Assembly (NCBI GenBank): GCA_003260075.1
Contig: QLIY01000340.1
Span: 61,906-125,905, forward strand
Length of the DNA: 64,000 nucleotides
Source of the DNA: Phallusia mammillata
Taxonomy: Eukaryota; Chordata; Ascidiacea; Phlebobranchia; Ascidiidae
Direction of reading: 5' to 3'
The notes under the pieces were generated by a model that was not told the origin of the DNA, made no database searches, and was given only the letters and a program-made list of their open reading frames with translations. Position numbers and translations under genes: made by a program. Below, in pieces: positions 26,286-36,796 of the stretch (positions within the stretch are counted from its first letter, which is position 1; the number at the start of each line of letters is the position of its first letter).

Positions 26286-26780
26286 ATGTCGGCTAAAGCT
26301 AGCAAAACTGAAATGACTGTTGCAGTGTCAACAACGACACAGCCTTCGCGGAGATGTAAATGGTTGCGCAACAACGGACATCGGGCAAGGCTCGCGTGTA
26401 TTCTCTTTCTACTTGGGCTGGTAATGATGATAATGGGCTGCATCGTCTACATCGAGAAGTCGGCTGTGGCAGCAGATAGCGACAGTTCGCATTACACCTT
26501 CATCGCGGCCAACGTTCTCCTTGCCCTCGGAGCCGCTTTCTCACTGCTGTCTTTTATTCAAACATGCTGTTGCTGCGCAGAAGCTTGTTGCCCCACCCCT
26601 GAAGATGACGTCACGAACTCGGATGTCATTACCTCCCGTTCGACACAGCTTCAAACAGTGTGTGACGTCACACATCCGCCCGAATACTGTGACGTCATAA
26701 AACGCGAATCCACCACCTCCCCGCCGCCCTATTCTGACGTTATAATTGTAATGGGGCCGTGTTGCAACCCATCAAGTTAA
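26286..26780 (+). CDS. small two-transmembrane protein with C-terminal PPxY motifs
   Basis: A single open exon of 164 aa starts at the ATG four bases after a splice-acceptor-like TGTGTGCAG (26282), possibly a trans-splice site. Two strong hydrophobic segments lie at about residues 36-56 and 71-93, giving both ends on one side. A cluster CCCCAEACC at 94-102 could be palmitoylated. The C-terminal tail holds PPEY (131-134) and PPPY (146-149), the PPxY form bound by WW domains of NEDD4-type ubiquitin ligases. The tail repeats Asp-Val-Thr/Ile, encoded each time by GACGTCA. Higher GC than its flanks supports coding. I do not recognise a named family; small TMEM-type adaptors are similar in layout only. 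Confidence 0.55.
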   Translation: MSAKASKTEMTVAVSTTTQPSRRCKWLRNNGHRARLACILFLLGLVMMIMGCIVYIEKSAVAADSDSSHYTFIAANVLLALGAAFSLLSFIQTCCCCAEACCPTPEDDVTNSDVITSRSTQLQTVCDVTHPPEYCDVIKRESTTSPPPYSDVIIVMGPCCNPSS

Positions 26781-27405
26781 CGCTCCCCCAATATCTCATG
26801 GTGTTATGGCCTGTCAGCTTATCGTCAAGGTATATCGCAATCCGTATCGCGTATCGCATCAATCAACCGGGATTATGACGTCATGGTTGCGGCTTCGCGG
26901 TGGGCGCGATTTGAGATGAGTATTGATAGGTTGCCCTGAGGCAGTGTATGTGTCTGGTGCGATGCACCATCTACAAACTACTGTATCGTATCATCTTATG
27001 TATTGGGATTCCAACTCTTCACATTGTTACGCCCCACAGTTACTAAACGATGCATCGTTGTGGTCCAAAAAACAAGTCATCGCATGTTTTTTTTGTATTT
27101 GTTCATTGTATTTTTTATTGTTTCATTGTCAAAAAGTTCACCGCATAAGTCGTTCTACTATTCGTGATTACAAACCAAAAATCCTTAAAAAGTCTAAGTT
27201 TTTGTGTGTGATGCTACAAATAGCGATACCAGTTATGAAATTAAAATATCAGTGGGGATTAAAAGACTCTTCTCATATTGATCACGTAAATACATTTCCA
27301 GACCTCAAACAGGCTCACGTGGACGTTAACAAGAAGACATGTTTTGCCCCTTTGTCATACATCTTATGTTTTTGGCGTCTCTTATCCCGATCAACGAGTA
27401 CAAAC
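26781..27405. other. 3' flank, no gene seen
   Basis: A 161-codon open frame at 26923-27408 starts at a non-ATG codon and shows neither splice context nor a domain, so it is not called. Presumably 3' UTR and spacer of the two-membrane-segment gene. Confidence 0.35.
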
Positions 27406-27815
27406 TAGTGATGCACCGAAGTTTCGGTTGGCCGAAACATTTCGGCCGAATATGCTGTTTTCCGATGTTTCGGTTTCGGCCCGAACTTTTTTGAAAATTC
27501 GGCCGAAACCGAACTTTTTAATTGCATGGAATTAATGCCCAAACTATCATTTTCACCAATACAAAACGTCATAAATCAACTAATTGTTGTACCTATACAA
27601 TACGAGCCACGTTGTCTGCAAAATATTACAAGTTTAGTAAAGCTTCCGCATTGTGGAAGTAATTTTGATTTGCCATAATTCACTTTACTCGCATCAACGA
27701 CACAAGGTTCAGTTGAAAACAACTATAGAAACAGGGATTTTTCGGTTCGGCCTGATTCGGCCGAAATTATTCGGTTTCGGCCCGAACCTTTTTAGGCGGG
27801 TTCGGTGCATCACTA
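27406..27815. mobile_element. hAT-like non-autonomous element, TAGTGATGCACCGAA family
   Basis: A 410-bp segment with 15-bp perfect inverted ends TAGTGATGCACCGAA and TTCGGTGCATCACTA. Flanking 8-mers gtacaaac (27398-27405) and acacaaac (27816-27823) agree at six positions. Both ends are dense in TTCGGCCGAA motifs. A related family occurs at 53757-54478. Confidence 0.85.
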
Positions 27816-28831
27816 ACACAAACAACGTCAAAAATGCAACTAAGTTTTTGTTTGATCAAATAATAAATGAATTCAACTGTACTTGAACTGCCATCGACCA
27901 TCCGCAGCAATAATTTGCCCTCGTCTATCCACAAGGAACTTTGTTACATATGACACGCCGTCCACCGTACGCCAAGCCTTGTGGATACAAATTAATTAAA
28001 GTATGTTGACTTAATACTATTCTACGTGGTAAACAGCTGTGCGAATCGGACTTTTATGAAACACAGAAGCGGAGTTGGTATAGGGATGAAATTAACGCAA
28101 TTAACAAAAAATAAGCTATTGTATGCGTCAGTTGGTCTATATTTACTGTTAAATTAAAGGCGATATTTTTAAGCGCGCTCACTGGTAATGAATTTCTGAA
28201 AAAAATCGGGAATAATCCTTTGTTACGGTCGAGTAATTGTGACGTGTTTGACAACACACAGCTGACTTCAGCTGATTCGGCGTTTTGCAAGAAAGTGCGA
28301 AAAATAGGATCGAAGGGTTGTAGGAGCAAAATTTTTTTACCTGGCAGTATGCTTCTAATGATATTGGTTTTACTTTTTTGGCAATGCCAATATGAACGAG
28401 TTTTAGAACTCATTTTAAATGGTAATGGTGGCGTGTTGCTTAATGTAAATGGAAAATTGTGCAACCTAAAAACAAAATACCTGTGATATAATTTTTATGA
28501 ACTTCCTACAGGAACTGAGTGGTGTGTTAATTTTTTTCAACCCCTTAAGGTATTCCTGAATATTGCAAAGTTACTTAACTCAAAGACAGTTTTGATTCTG
28601 ATGAGGAGTTAATTTTTGCATTGTTAAAACAAACAGTCAATCATATTTGGATGAACACCTGAAAAAGGATTGTACAAACTTCTGCTATGAAAGTATGTCT
28701 TAAATAGAATTTGAACAACTAAATTTGTTACTAATAATAAGTAATTGTTTTGATACTGAAGTTATTTTATACATGCTCTCTGTAAATAGTTATTATGTAA
28801 CACAATAGGATTGATGTGTTTGTTGCAGGAC
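27816..28831. other. intergenic/5' flank, no gene seen
   Basis: Overlapping open frames of 88 and 136 codons on opposite strands (28054-28486) have no recognisable domain and are probably chance. This region includes the likely promoter of the TMEM263-like gene. Confidence 0.35.
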
Positions 28832-29997
28832 ATGACAGAATCAAACAAGCCTGTTCAATCTTTGTCATACGAAGACTTTCAAAATGAAGAAAATTGTCGT
28901 AAGTGATGTACATATGTAGAGATATTTAAGTCAGGGAAAGTTTTACATCTTGCTGATTTATTTTTGTCTTCAGCAGACTGTAAGTTAACACTACATTGTA
29001 AGTTGAACTCTTTTTTATTATTGAACAGTTGGTTGTGCTTTTTATCACCATTATTGAAAAATAAAATAGTAAAAAAATTTGCCACAGCTCAAATAATGTT
29101 TGTTCAACTGTAGTGCATTTTTTGAAATGCCTGTTACTGTTAAAAATACCTACCATGTTATTTATGGACATTTTATCGGAGGTACTAAATACCGCATGTT
29201 ACCACATGATATTGCATGTTACAGCATGTCAACACATGTGTTAGCAGTTTTAATGGATATTGTTGCAGCTTACATTCCACAAACCGTGTGGTAACATTCA
29301 GTATACTGTGCATAATCATGCCGTAACATGCAGTAAAGTGTGGTAACCTAACATATTTACTACCACCCACATTTATTTGCATGTAAAGTTATAATTTTTT
29401 TACATTTTTGTAGAACCAGTTGAACAAGCTCCTTCTGGTGGTATTTTATGGCGCATGGGAAGTGGCATGGTTAATATGACCAAAGGAGCTGTAACAGGAA
29501 CTGTTGGGTTGGGAGTGGGTGCTGTGAAACTTGTTGCAAACACATCATATGGTGTTGTTTCAAAGGTAAAAGTATGGCCCTTGTGATTTACTAGTACTAA
29601 ATTGTTTTTCTACTCTATACAAGATTTAAATTATGTGCATTTTGTCATAAGCAGTGATTTGTTAATACCTGGTTAAACTTTTGGGTTCAAAAACATGTAA
29701 AGTAAAGGATGTGGTATGATTACGGCAAGCAATTAATGATATTGTTATGCTTCGTTTTATATCAAACAACCAAGTATTACAGTTAAATATTTGGAGTCTT
29801 TAAATGCATCTAGATTGCATTATGTTTTATAGACTGCAGAAGTTGGAGTCAATGCAACAAAAACTGTTGCAAACAAAAGTTATGGAGTTGTATCCGGAGG
29901 TGTGTCAGCTGTATCAGGGGGCGTGTCAGCTGTAACATCGCGGTTACCTGGGGTACCTCTTCCCACATTGAAACGAGGAAAAGACAAAGAAGAATGA
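28832..29997 (+). CDS. TMEM263: TMEM263-like small membrane protein
   Basis: Three exons, 28832-28898, 29414-29565 and 29833-29997, join in frame to 127 aa. The first 30 residues are acidic and polar. Then GSGMVNMTKGAVTGTVGLGVGAVK and a second Gly/Ala/Val-rich stretch, VVSGGVSAVSGGVSAVTSRLP, match the two glycine-rich hydrophobic regions of vertebrate TMEM263 (C12orf23). The tail is lysine/aspartate-rich (KRGKDKEE), as in the family. Length is close to the human protein (116 aa). Little is established about function beyond membrane association and a skeletal growth role in vertebrates. The ATG lies three bases after TGTTGCAG, a splice acceptor that may be used for leader trans-splicing. An AATAAA at 30426 is a plausible 3' end. 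Confidence 0.83.
29178..29367. mobile_element. MITE in TMEM263-like intron 1, GGTACTAAATACYGCATG family
   Basis: The left end GGAGGTACTAAATACCGCATG, trimmed, is inverted at the right end (TATTTACTACCACC), with several ACATGT/GTTACC motifs between. The segment is about 190 bp. A second member lies at 32331-32558. The target duplication is unclear, so the superfamily is not assigned. Confidence 0.65.
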
Positions 29998-30425
29998 TTG
30001 CAGACAAAAAATGTTTTTTCAGACTCCAAGCTCAGATCCATGTGGACTTAAGAAACTTGCCATATCATTTGATTTGTGATTTTGCCGAAGATATTTGGGA
30101 AAGCTGCAAAGGTTTAGGTGTTAGGGTGGGCATCTGCAATTTCTTTTTCGCTATGTTTCTGTTGGTTTGTTTATTTAATTTTTTCTTCAGTGGATCATAT
30201 GTTTGGTTGATAGGATTCGATGCTTTGTTCCGTTTGGTGAAAGTCCAATATGTAGATACTTTTTGCTGAACTACATCTTCAGCGTATTGGTAAACTTAGC
30301 TTTCCTTTTTTACATAGTTTATAGCTGTTTTGGGGTAAGGAGATAGTTTGTTATGTACATGTATGTACAGCAGTTTCAGCACAAAATACTTGTGTTGGTT
30401 TGTTAAACAGCACAGAAGTTAATCA

Positions 30426-30431
30426 AATAAA
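30426..30431 (+). terminator. candidate poly(A) signal of TMEM263-like gene
   Basis: AATAAA about 430 bp after the stop codon on the coding strand. Confidence 0.4.
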
Positions 30432-32330
30432 ATCAGGAAACCAGCTGACCAACAAAAATGTGAACTATAATCAGTTGGATTTGGGACATGATGTTGATTT
30501 GAACAAGTTATTGGTAAATTTCTCAACTGCCACACTGTTTTGTGAGTAACTTTCTGTTTGTATTCTGTCAACAATTTTGGTGCAATGGTAAAGTCATGTT
30601 CAGAACATTGCAGGCAGTCCTGATGAATTGTCTTCCACTTTCAATGCAATTATTCCCAGTTTCTTCATGTGCTATTCGAGTTTTTTGCTGTTGTGTTTAA
30701 CACATACTCAAACACAGAAACACTATATTACCACACTTATGTATATTGCTTTGCCATGTTCTGTGTGAAACTTATGTTAAGAAGGATGTGACTGTGTCTA
30801 GTTGTTTTTCGGTAAAAAAATGTTTTTGCCATTTACTGTTCTGACACTAACTTCTGTAACCCTCCGTCTTTTGGTACACCACCTGATATTTTGATTGTCA
30901 GACATTAGCTTAGGTGCTTCATGTAGAAATGTAGCAACTTTAGGGTTTGTAAACACATTGGTGACTTACTTAAGCATTTTTAGCAGTGTTGCCGAATCAG
31001 CAACCATCTGGTTATTTGTTGATTTCCGAATTTCTGTGTCCTTTATTGTGTCATAGCCATTTATGAGTTTTGTTGATGCTGGGGCTTTTATGTTATGTGC
31101 TAAACTTGGAAGAATTTTCATACAATTGACAATGTCTGTTTTTTGTATATTTGGGTTTTGTCGGCAACTTGTTACGTTTCGATTTTTAAACATTTCACAA
31201 TCACATGCATCTTATTTTAACTTGATCCCTTTGTTAAGATAGCTTGGGTCATAAAAGGTTCTTTATTACTGATTTTACCTGATTGTTGTGTTCGTTATAT
31301 TTGAAAGACAATCATTAAATAACTGTGTCTGAAGCAAGTTACAAAATAGGCTGTGTCGAAAAATGCTAAAACTATGTAGTGGGTTTACTAAAAACTTATC
31401 AAAAGTTGTTCACAAATCCACTCCCAATTGTGTGTGTGACCCACCTTATATCTTTGGTAAAAACATGTTTACAACACAATTTCAATATTTTCAGACCTGG
31501 TATAGATTTTCCAAAAAGATCAATAATAGTTAAAGCTATGTGCTGCCATATATTTGACATATTGCTGTGTACATGTGTAGTCAGTTTGTATTTAACTGCT
31601 GTTATTGCATCTTGTTGTCATGACAATTATTGCACCGTGTAATGTAGCTTGCAAACATAAAAGTATCACAATGTATGTTTTCTTTGGTCGTCACACCAGA
31701 TTAAGAAAAACAGCGTTTTATTAGTTTCACTTGGAAAACTAAAAGAATAATCACAAAACAAACAAAAGGAGAAAAAAAACACAAACATATTCAGAAGCAA
31801 AAAAAGCAGGTTCACTGAAATTATGCATGCATTAGTAGAAGTTGCCAAATTTTGTGTTGCAGAACAATTGCACTTTTATCTACCTGGCAGTGTATCAATT
31901 TTTTGTTTGTTTCCGTATCGCAGAAGTGAAATGTGAAAGTAGGCGGTTGTGCAGACAGTACGTTGACTACGTCTTTTTGTCTGCAAAAAAATACCTTTTT
32001 TACAAGCCTTTAGTTAATCCAAAAAATTGCAAACACACGGAATAAACATTCAAGTGAAAGATTATGTTAATGAATGAACTGCAATGTTTTAAATATTTTC
32101 AGGACGTACTTGTTTTTTGTGTTTGCTGCATGCATCGTATCAGTTCCTCCGATGAGGGAGGTTTTCGACGTTGCATTATCACATTGGCAGGTCTTGCGCT
32201 ATTCGTTGTGATTCTTGCAACTGTATGAATCTGTCAAATACCACCAATATTTTGTGTCACAACTGAAATCAATCTCATGAAAATGTGTTTTTTTTGACAC
32301 ACCAATCATCTCAACAACTCCTTTATTTGC
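30432..32330. other. 1.9-kb stretch, no well-supported gene
   Basis: AT-rich sequence between the TMEM263-like gene and the 3' end of the GATAD2-like gene. The only exon-like signal is the short membrane-segment frame at 32103-32228. An AATAAA at 32041 lies between. Confidence 0.35.
32103..32228 (+). CDS. possible terminal exon or tiny ORF with a membrane segment
   Basis: Acceptor ATTTTCAG at 32095-32102 precedes 41 codons ending at TGA 32226-32228. The end of the frame, RRCIITLAGLALFVVILATV, is one strong hydrophobic helix after a basic pair, typical of a tail anchor. An internal ATG follows the acceptor by 27 bp. No upstream exon was recognised, so this may be chance. Confidence 0.22.
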   Translation, partial: DVLVFCVCCMHRISSSDEGGFRRCIITLAGLALFVVILATV

Positions 32331-32558
32331 GGTGATACTAAACACTGTATGTTATCACATGGTAAGCAGTTTATAAGACAGAAATATATCACCGTGAAAA
32401 CCATAATTTTGCAGTCTTTGTGGACTTTCAAAGCATTGACAGACTGAGCTATTTGGACTGGGGTGAGGGTTTGTTATTGAATTTTTTTTCTGGTCCCATT
32501 CACTCTTTAGGGGCTTATATTCTCAGATGTGGCATAACCTGCAGTATTTAATACCACC
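32331..32558. mobile_element. second member of the GGTRATACTAAAYACTG MITE family
   Basis: Left GGTGATACTAAACACTGTATG and right CTGCAGTATTTAATACCACC are inverted counterparts and resemble the ends of the 29178-29367 element. About 228 bp, no coding capacity, no clear target duplication. Confidence 0.65.
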
Positions 32559-32684
32559 AAAGAGTTGTTGTAACTGTTTGTAATAATGAGTTTGTGTTCA
32601 TAAAATTGTTAAATATTTTAAAGACGTAAATTTTTCAGTTAAAACTGCACTTTCATGATTTATACTGTATAAATTCAGGCAAAC

Positions 32685-32690
32685 TTTATT
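32685..32690 (-). terminator. poly(A) signal of the GATAD2-like gene
   Basis: AATAAA on the - strand, 17 bp beyond the stop codon. Confidence 0.55.
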
Positions 32691-32706
32691 TTTTCAAACA
32701 ATACTC

Positions 32707-34734
32707 TTATTTCGGAAAAAAGGAAATAATAATTTTTTTGTTTCTATTGACTATACTTACTGAGAAACAGAACACTAACAAATAGTTATGTACCTTTTTC
32801 TCAGGTCCAGGTTTAATTTTTTTTAACATAACAAGTCTTGAATTAATGTGATCGCGGATTTTATTTGCTGCTTCCATCAAAGACATTTTATTACTTGAAC
32901 CTGAACCATCCAAGTTGGGGGGAGCCTAAACACACAAAAAAAACTTTGTTGGTGTGAAGAACCACATGTGTTTTACAAACATATTACCTTTTTGACAACT
33001 ATCTTCATTTGCTTTCGTGCACCTAACACTTTCAAGTGAATTTGATTTTTTTTCTTGTTCCCAACTTGGTGCATAGTAATAGTCTGAATAATCAAATTTA
33101 AATTTTACCTATTTTTAAATGCTTACTCATTTTTGTTGTGATGATATAATCATCAATAACAGTTATTATTAATTGTACTTACTGGATTAGGCTTTGTTGT
33201 CATTTGCTGTGGCAACTTGTTTGCAGTTGTACATGAGACCGGAATTTTAGTTTTTACTACGCTCATTTTTTTCCAACATTTTTCACAAATGATTTTTCGT
33301 AAATGATAATGCCACATTGGGGTATAATCTGTTTTGCCTGAAGTCAAAAAATAGTGGATTTTTAACATTTAAGCACTGCAAATTAGCTGATGAAATTTAC
33401 TTACATTTCGCACACTGATTTGGCTCCACTTTTTGTAGACGCACTTCACCATTTAAGCGATGCACTGCCTAAAAAAAACAAGAATGAGTGACAGCGATCT
33501 TTTTCTGTTAAAATGAGAAATAAATTCTTACTACAAGTATTAAACAAAAGGGATAAAAACATTGCCTAAGGGAAAGCTGATTCTGGCAATAAGATTTTTG
33601 TTTTACATTCAAATTTCTTCAGTTCAGAAAACATATGTCAAACATACATAATAGTCTACTATTGCATCATGTCTATCATGTGAAAAATTTATTTAAATCA
33701 TAAACAAACCAATTTGTTACCTCTTCAACTCCAAGAACAAACTGGAAGTATGGGCACTCTGAGTCTGGTATAAGACTAAACTTGCTTGGTGTCACTTGCC
33801 ATTTTACAGTGGGAAGGGAAGCAGGCACAGCTACTGTTGTCAAGGGAATTTGTTTAGGTGTTACCTGAAAAAGATTATTAATGATTTTAGACAGTGATGA
33901 CTCTGCTTATCTGTTAATAATAATAATAAAAATTTGTTAATATGCTTCTAACATATTTTTACTGAAATGTTTCTAAACAATGCCCATGAATTCCAAAACA
34001 CTGTTTCAAAAATAGGTGATTTACTGTATATTGTCCTACTTTGTATTGAATTCTTTGGATTTGTATCATGAAAAATACTGCTGGATTCAACCAAACAACT
34101 TACTGGTATTAATGATGTTGAAACTGGTTGAGGTTTTCCAATTAAGGTTTTCCGGAGTTGTTGCGTTTTTAACATTGGTTTGTTCTAAAAAAACAACAAC
34201 ACTTATTCATGACAATTTATGAAGATTTTTTCTGTTGACAAAGGTGCTAATTTTAATTAATTTGATAGTTTTATTCACCAGAACTTGATAAAACAAATTA
34301 GCAATGCAATAGTCTGGAAATTACAATCAGCAAACCTGAACATTTGTAGGAATATTTTCTGTAGGCAAACTGGCAGTTCGTTTGATTTTTGCAGGAGGTC
34401 CTTCAAAAGGGTCTGATGGACAAAGCATTCTCTTGACTGTCTGTAACAAAAATCCAACTTTAAAAAGTACAAGAATTTGTTATAGAGCAACATGTATCAT
34501 ACCAGTTTATCTGCGATGTAATCATGATCAGTGTGTATGTTGAATCTTGATTTTTCTGTGTTTTTTAATGCAAGGTTGAAGTTCCCTAAAAATTTAGCGG
34601 ACAGTGAGGGGGATGTTTCTCTGCAAAACATGGAAGGGATTTAAATCATAAACTAAAAATTTCTCACCAAAAATCACTAGCAATCTTGGCTGATGTTACC
34701 TCTCTGTGTCTTTAGTACTTTTAGCTGGTTCCAT
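32707..34734 (-). CDS. GATAD2: p66/GATAD2-like transcriptional repressor (NuRD zinc-finger subunit family)
   Basis: Nine exons join in frame to about 338 aa: 34700-34734, 34503-34620, 34336-34440, 34104-34184, 33721-33864, 33405-33468, 33183-33337, 32988-33083, 32707-32925. The segment FSLIPDSECPYFQFVLGVEEAV followed by CAKCKTDYTPMW...ICEKC is the p66 conserved region 2, a GATA-type zinc finger with both C-x2-C pairs. Vertebrate GATAD2A/B carry the same motif order. In that family this region targets the NuRD deacetylase/remodelling complex to chromatin. The usual N-terminal MBD2-binding coiled coil is not evident; a faintly similar LVMLKKIK segment lies near the C-terminus instead. The protein is about half vertebrate length. 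The last exon may continue past GPEKK or splice a short intron to a TAA. The THAP gene lies upstream on the same strand, about 330 bp away. Confidence 0.75.
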
Positions 34735-34752
34735 GACAATTGCTGACTCCTA
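34735..34752 (-). other. splice acceptor before the GATAD2-like start, candidate trans-splice site
   Basis: Reading the - strand, TTTTGTAG ends at 34750 and a 15-base leader precedes the ATG. The upstream same-strand gene ends at 35076. This is the arrangement of a downstream gene in a tunicate operon, although the spacer is longer than typical, and an unseen 5' exon is the alternative. Confidence 0.35.
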
Positions 34753-35075
34753 CAAAATTTAAAATAAAACATATGCATCTCCCCGCAACAACCACATCTA
34801 CATTCTGGATGTTATTACGGACAAGGTAAACTTAACCACATGGAGACTACATGGCTTATTTTGCTCATAGTTCGATATTAACTGGTATGTAAAAACATCA
34901 CCTATGTTTATCCAGTTTTTGAAGTTTCAATGCAGTTTTCAGAAAGCAATGTTTAGTCTAGATTTATACTAGCTCTTTAATCTGCAGTCAAAATAATTCC
35001 CAATCTCAAAATATTGAGCAGCAGTTGTTATTTGTACAAATGTTATAAATGTAAAACGCTAATAGCAGTTTTAAG

Positions 35076-36788
35076 TTACAATTTAAACTTAAATCCCACT
35101 TTTTCTGGCTTTTGATCTTTTTTCCATTCTTTATAATCTTCAATTAGATTAGGCCAGTAAAAATACGGGCTTAAAACTTTGCACAAATTTTTAATGCTCC
35201 AGTCTTTCTGCAGAACATGGAAATGGGACAGAATCAACTCTTTGCGATGTTTTTGATGAACCACAAACTTCTGACTATATCCACATTCATATGCAGCAGA
35301 TTTATGATACAAATCTCCATTGCCTGGAAAGAAAAAAAAGTTAAAACAGGTGTGGTTGGTATCCTCATTTATTCAGCAATTCAATGTATGGTGGCTGAGC
35401 TTTAATATCTTGCTATAACAGCATGTTTTTGTCAAAAAAATCAACATTTGTACACTTTAATTCAAGATGAAAAGGATAGTAAAATGCTAACCCATGTAAA
35501 CATGTAGATACTTTATTTCTTTACAAGCAGAAGTCACCTGTGTATGTAAAGGCTTTCTTATAATTCTTGAACAAGCCATGATATTTGTTGTCAAAGGCTT
35601 TAGGTCCAGGGAGTTGTAACCGAGTGTAATATCGCAACACATCATCTACAGTGTACATCGCAGTGTTGTTGTTACTTATCAAAGTTGCATTTGACCTGTA
35701 GAATTGGACATGGTTAGACCACAAAACTGTAAAGGCAATGGGTATATCAGATTTGTTGCAAGGAGCAGGTATTCTTCACAAAGCAATAATACAGAATTCT
35801 GGATAGAATTCTTTTTAAATAAATTTTTGATGTATTTTACCTTGAAACATTTCGTACAACATTTAAATTTTCAATTGGAGTCTTGGAAAATTGGTCAAAG
35901 TTTTGTGTAAAGTCGCTGGTTTCTGGTGAAAAGGTTTGACCAAACTCTGAAATGATAACATTATATAACAATACACTTCAGAAATATATGCTAGTTTTGT
36001 TTAAAATCATAATCATACCTGTTAATTTAACATTTGTTTGAATTCCAACAGTTCGTTTTAATAACCTCTCTTCCCCTGTGTTTTTATCGACTTCTTTTTT
36101 AGCTGCAGCGGAGCGAGTCACAGCTGGTTTCCAATCTTTAGGCTTAAACAAATAAAGGTTGAAAAAGGTTACTGACAGTAAATGTTGTGAGTTTTTTTGT
36201 GGAAGTTGATCAGCAATCAGTGTGCTAATAGAATAATTCTTAATCGGTCAAGGTCAGTTCCCTTTCGAAGGCAACAACAACTTCTTCTTTCTATATTGTG
36301 TACTATTATTCCTTAACCTTAATGGTGCTGCATCGACATACATGGAGTATATGTCTTGCAAACCTGGTCAATAACTTCTTTGCTGCTATGTACCACTATG
36401 TAACAAATCATTTAACAGATATATTTTGCATTTATCATTGACAGTGCAATCACTGAGAAGTTTACCAATTGACAAGAAAACCTGTAACAAATATTTTTAC
36501 CTCTTTCGCATTGTGTATGATTGAGGGAATTGCACCAGATTTTAGGAACAGTTTTGTTGCAAATCCCATTTGAAACATTGTAAGATTTTCAAAGCAACTT
36601 GGTTCAAAATGTTTGCTGCAGACAACAAGTGATCCAGGTTTTCTGCTTTTTCCTCGAATTCCTACGGTTGCAATAAATTCCATCCATTTATCCCCTAATT
36701 CCGCTGATTTAGGAAATGGGTACATTGTAATGAGCATTGGAACTGGGCCCATGGATGGACAAGATTTTATGCAGCACTGCCGAGACAT
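35076..36788 (-). CDS. THAP-domain protein with integrase zinc-binding-like C-terminus
   Basis: Five exons join in frame to 307 aa: 36501-36788, 36019-36142, 35841-35946, 35538-35695, 35076-35323. Residues 1-90 form a THAP DNA-binding zinc finger: C5/C10, C57-x2-H60, invariant P26 and W35, and GAIPSI at 85-90. The middle is polar. The C-terminal exon, from about 226, reads GNGDLYHKSA, then KHRKELILSHFHV and LSPYFYWPNLIEDYKEW, the pattern of the H2C2 zinc-binding domain of Gypsy-type integrases (H..GH.G...YYWP.m..dv..w). The usual final C-x2-C is absent, and the integrase catalytic core is missing. It is likely a host gene with captured transposon-derived modules, acting in the nucleus. The start is the ATG seven bases after a TTTTTCAG acceptor. 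Confidence is high for THAP and moderate for the second domain. Confidence 0.83.
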
Positions 36789-36796
36789 GGCAAACC

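Noticed and set aside
26923..27408. 161-codon + strand open frame
   Set aside because: It begins at a non-ATG codon in the 3' flank of another gene, with an unremarkable composition.
28054..28486. Overlapping 136-codon (-) and 88-codon (+) frames
   Set aside because: They contradict each other, lack domains, and lie in the 5' flank of the TMEM263-like gene.
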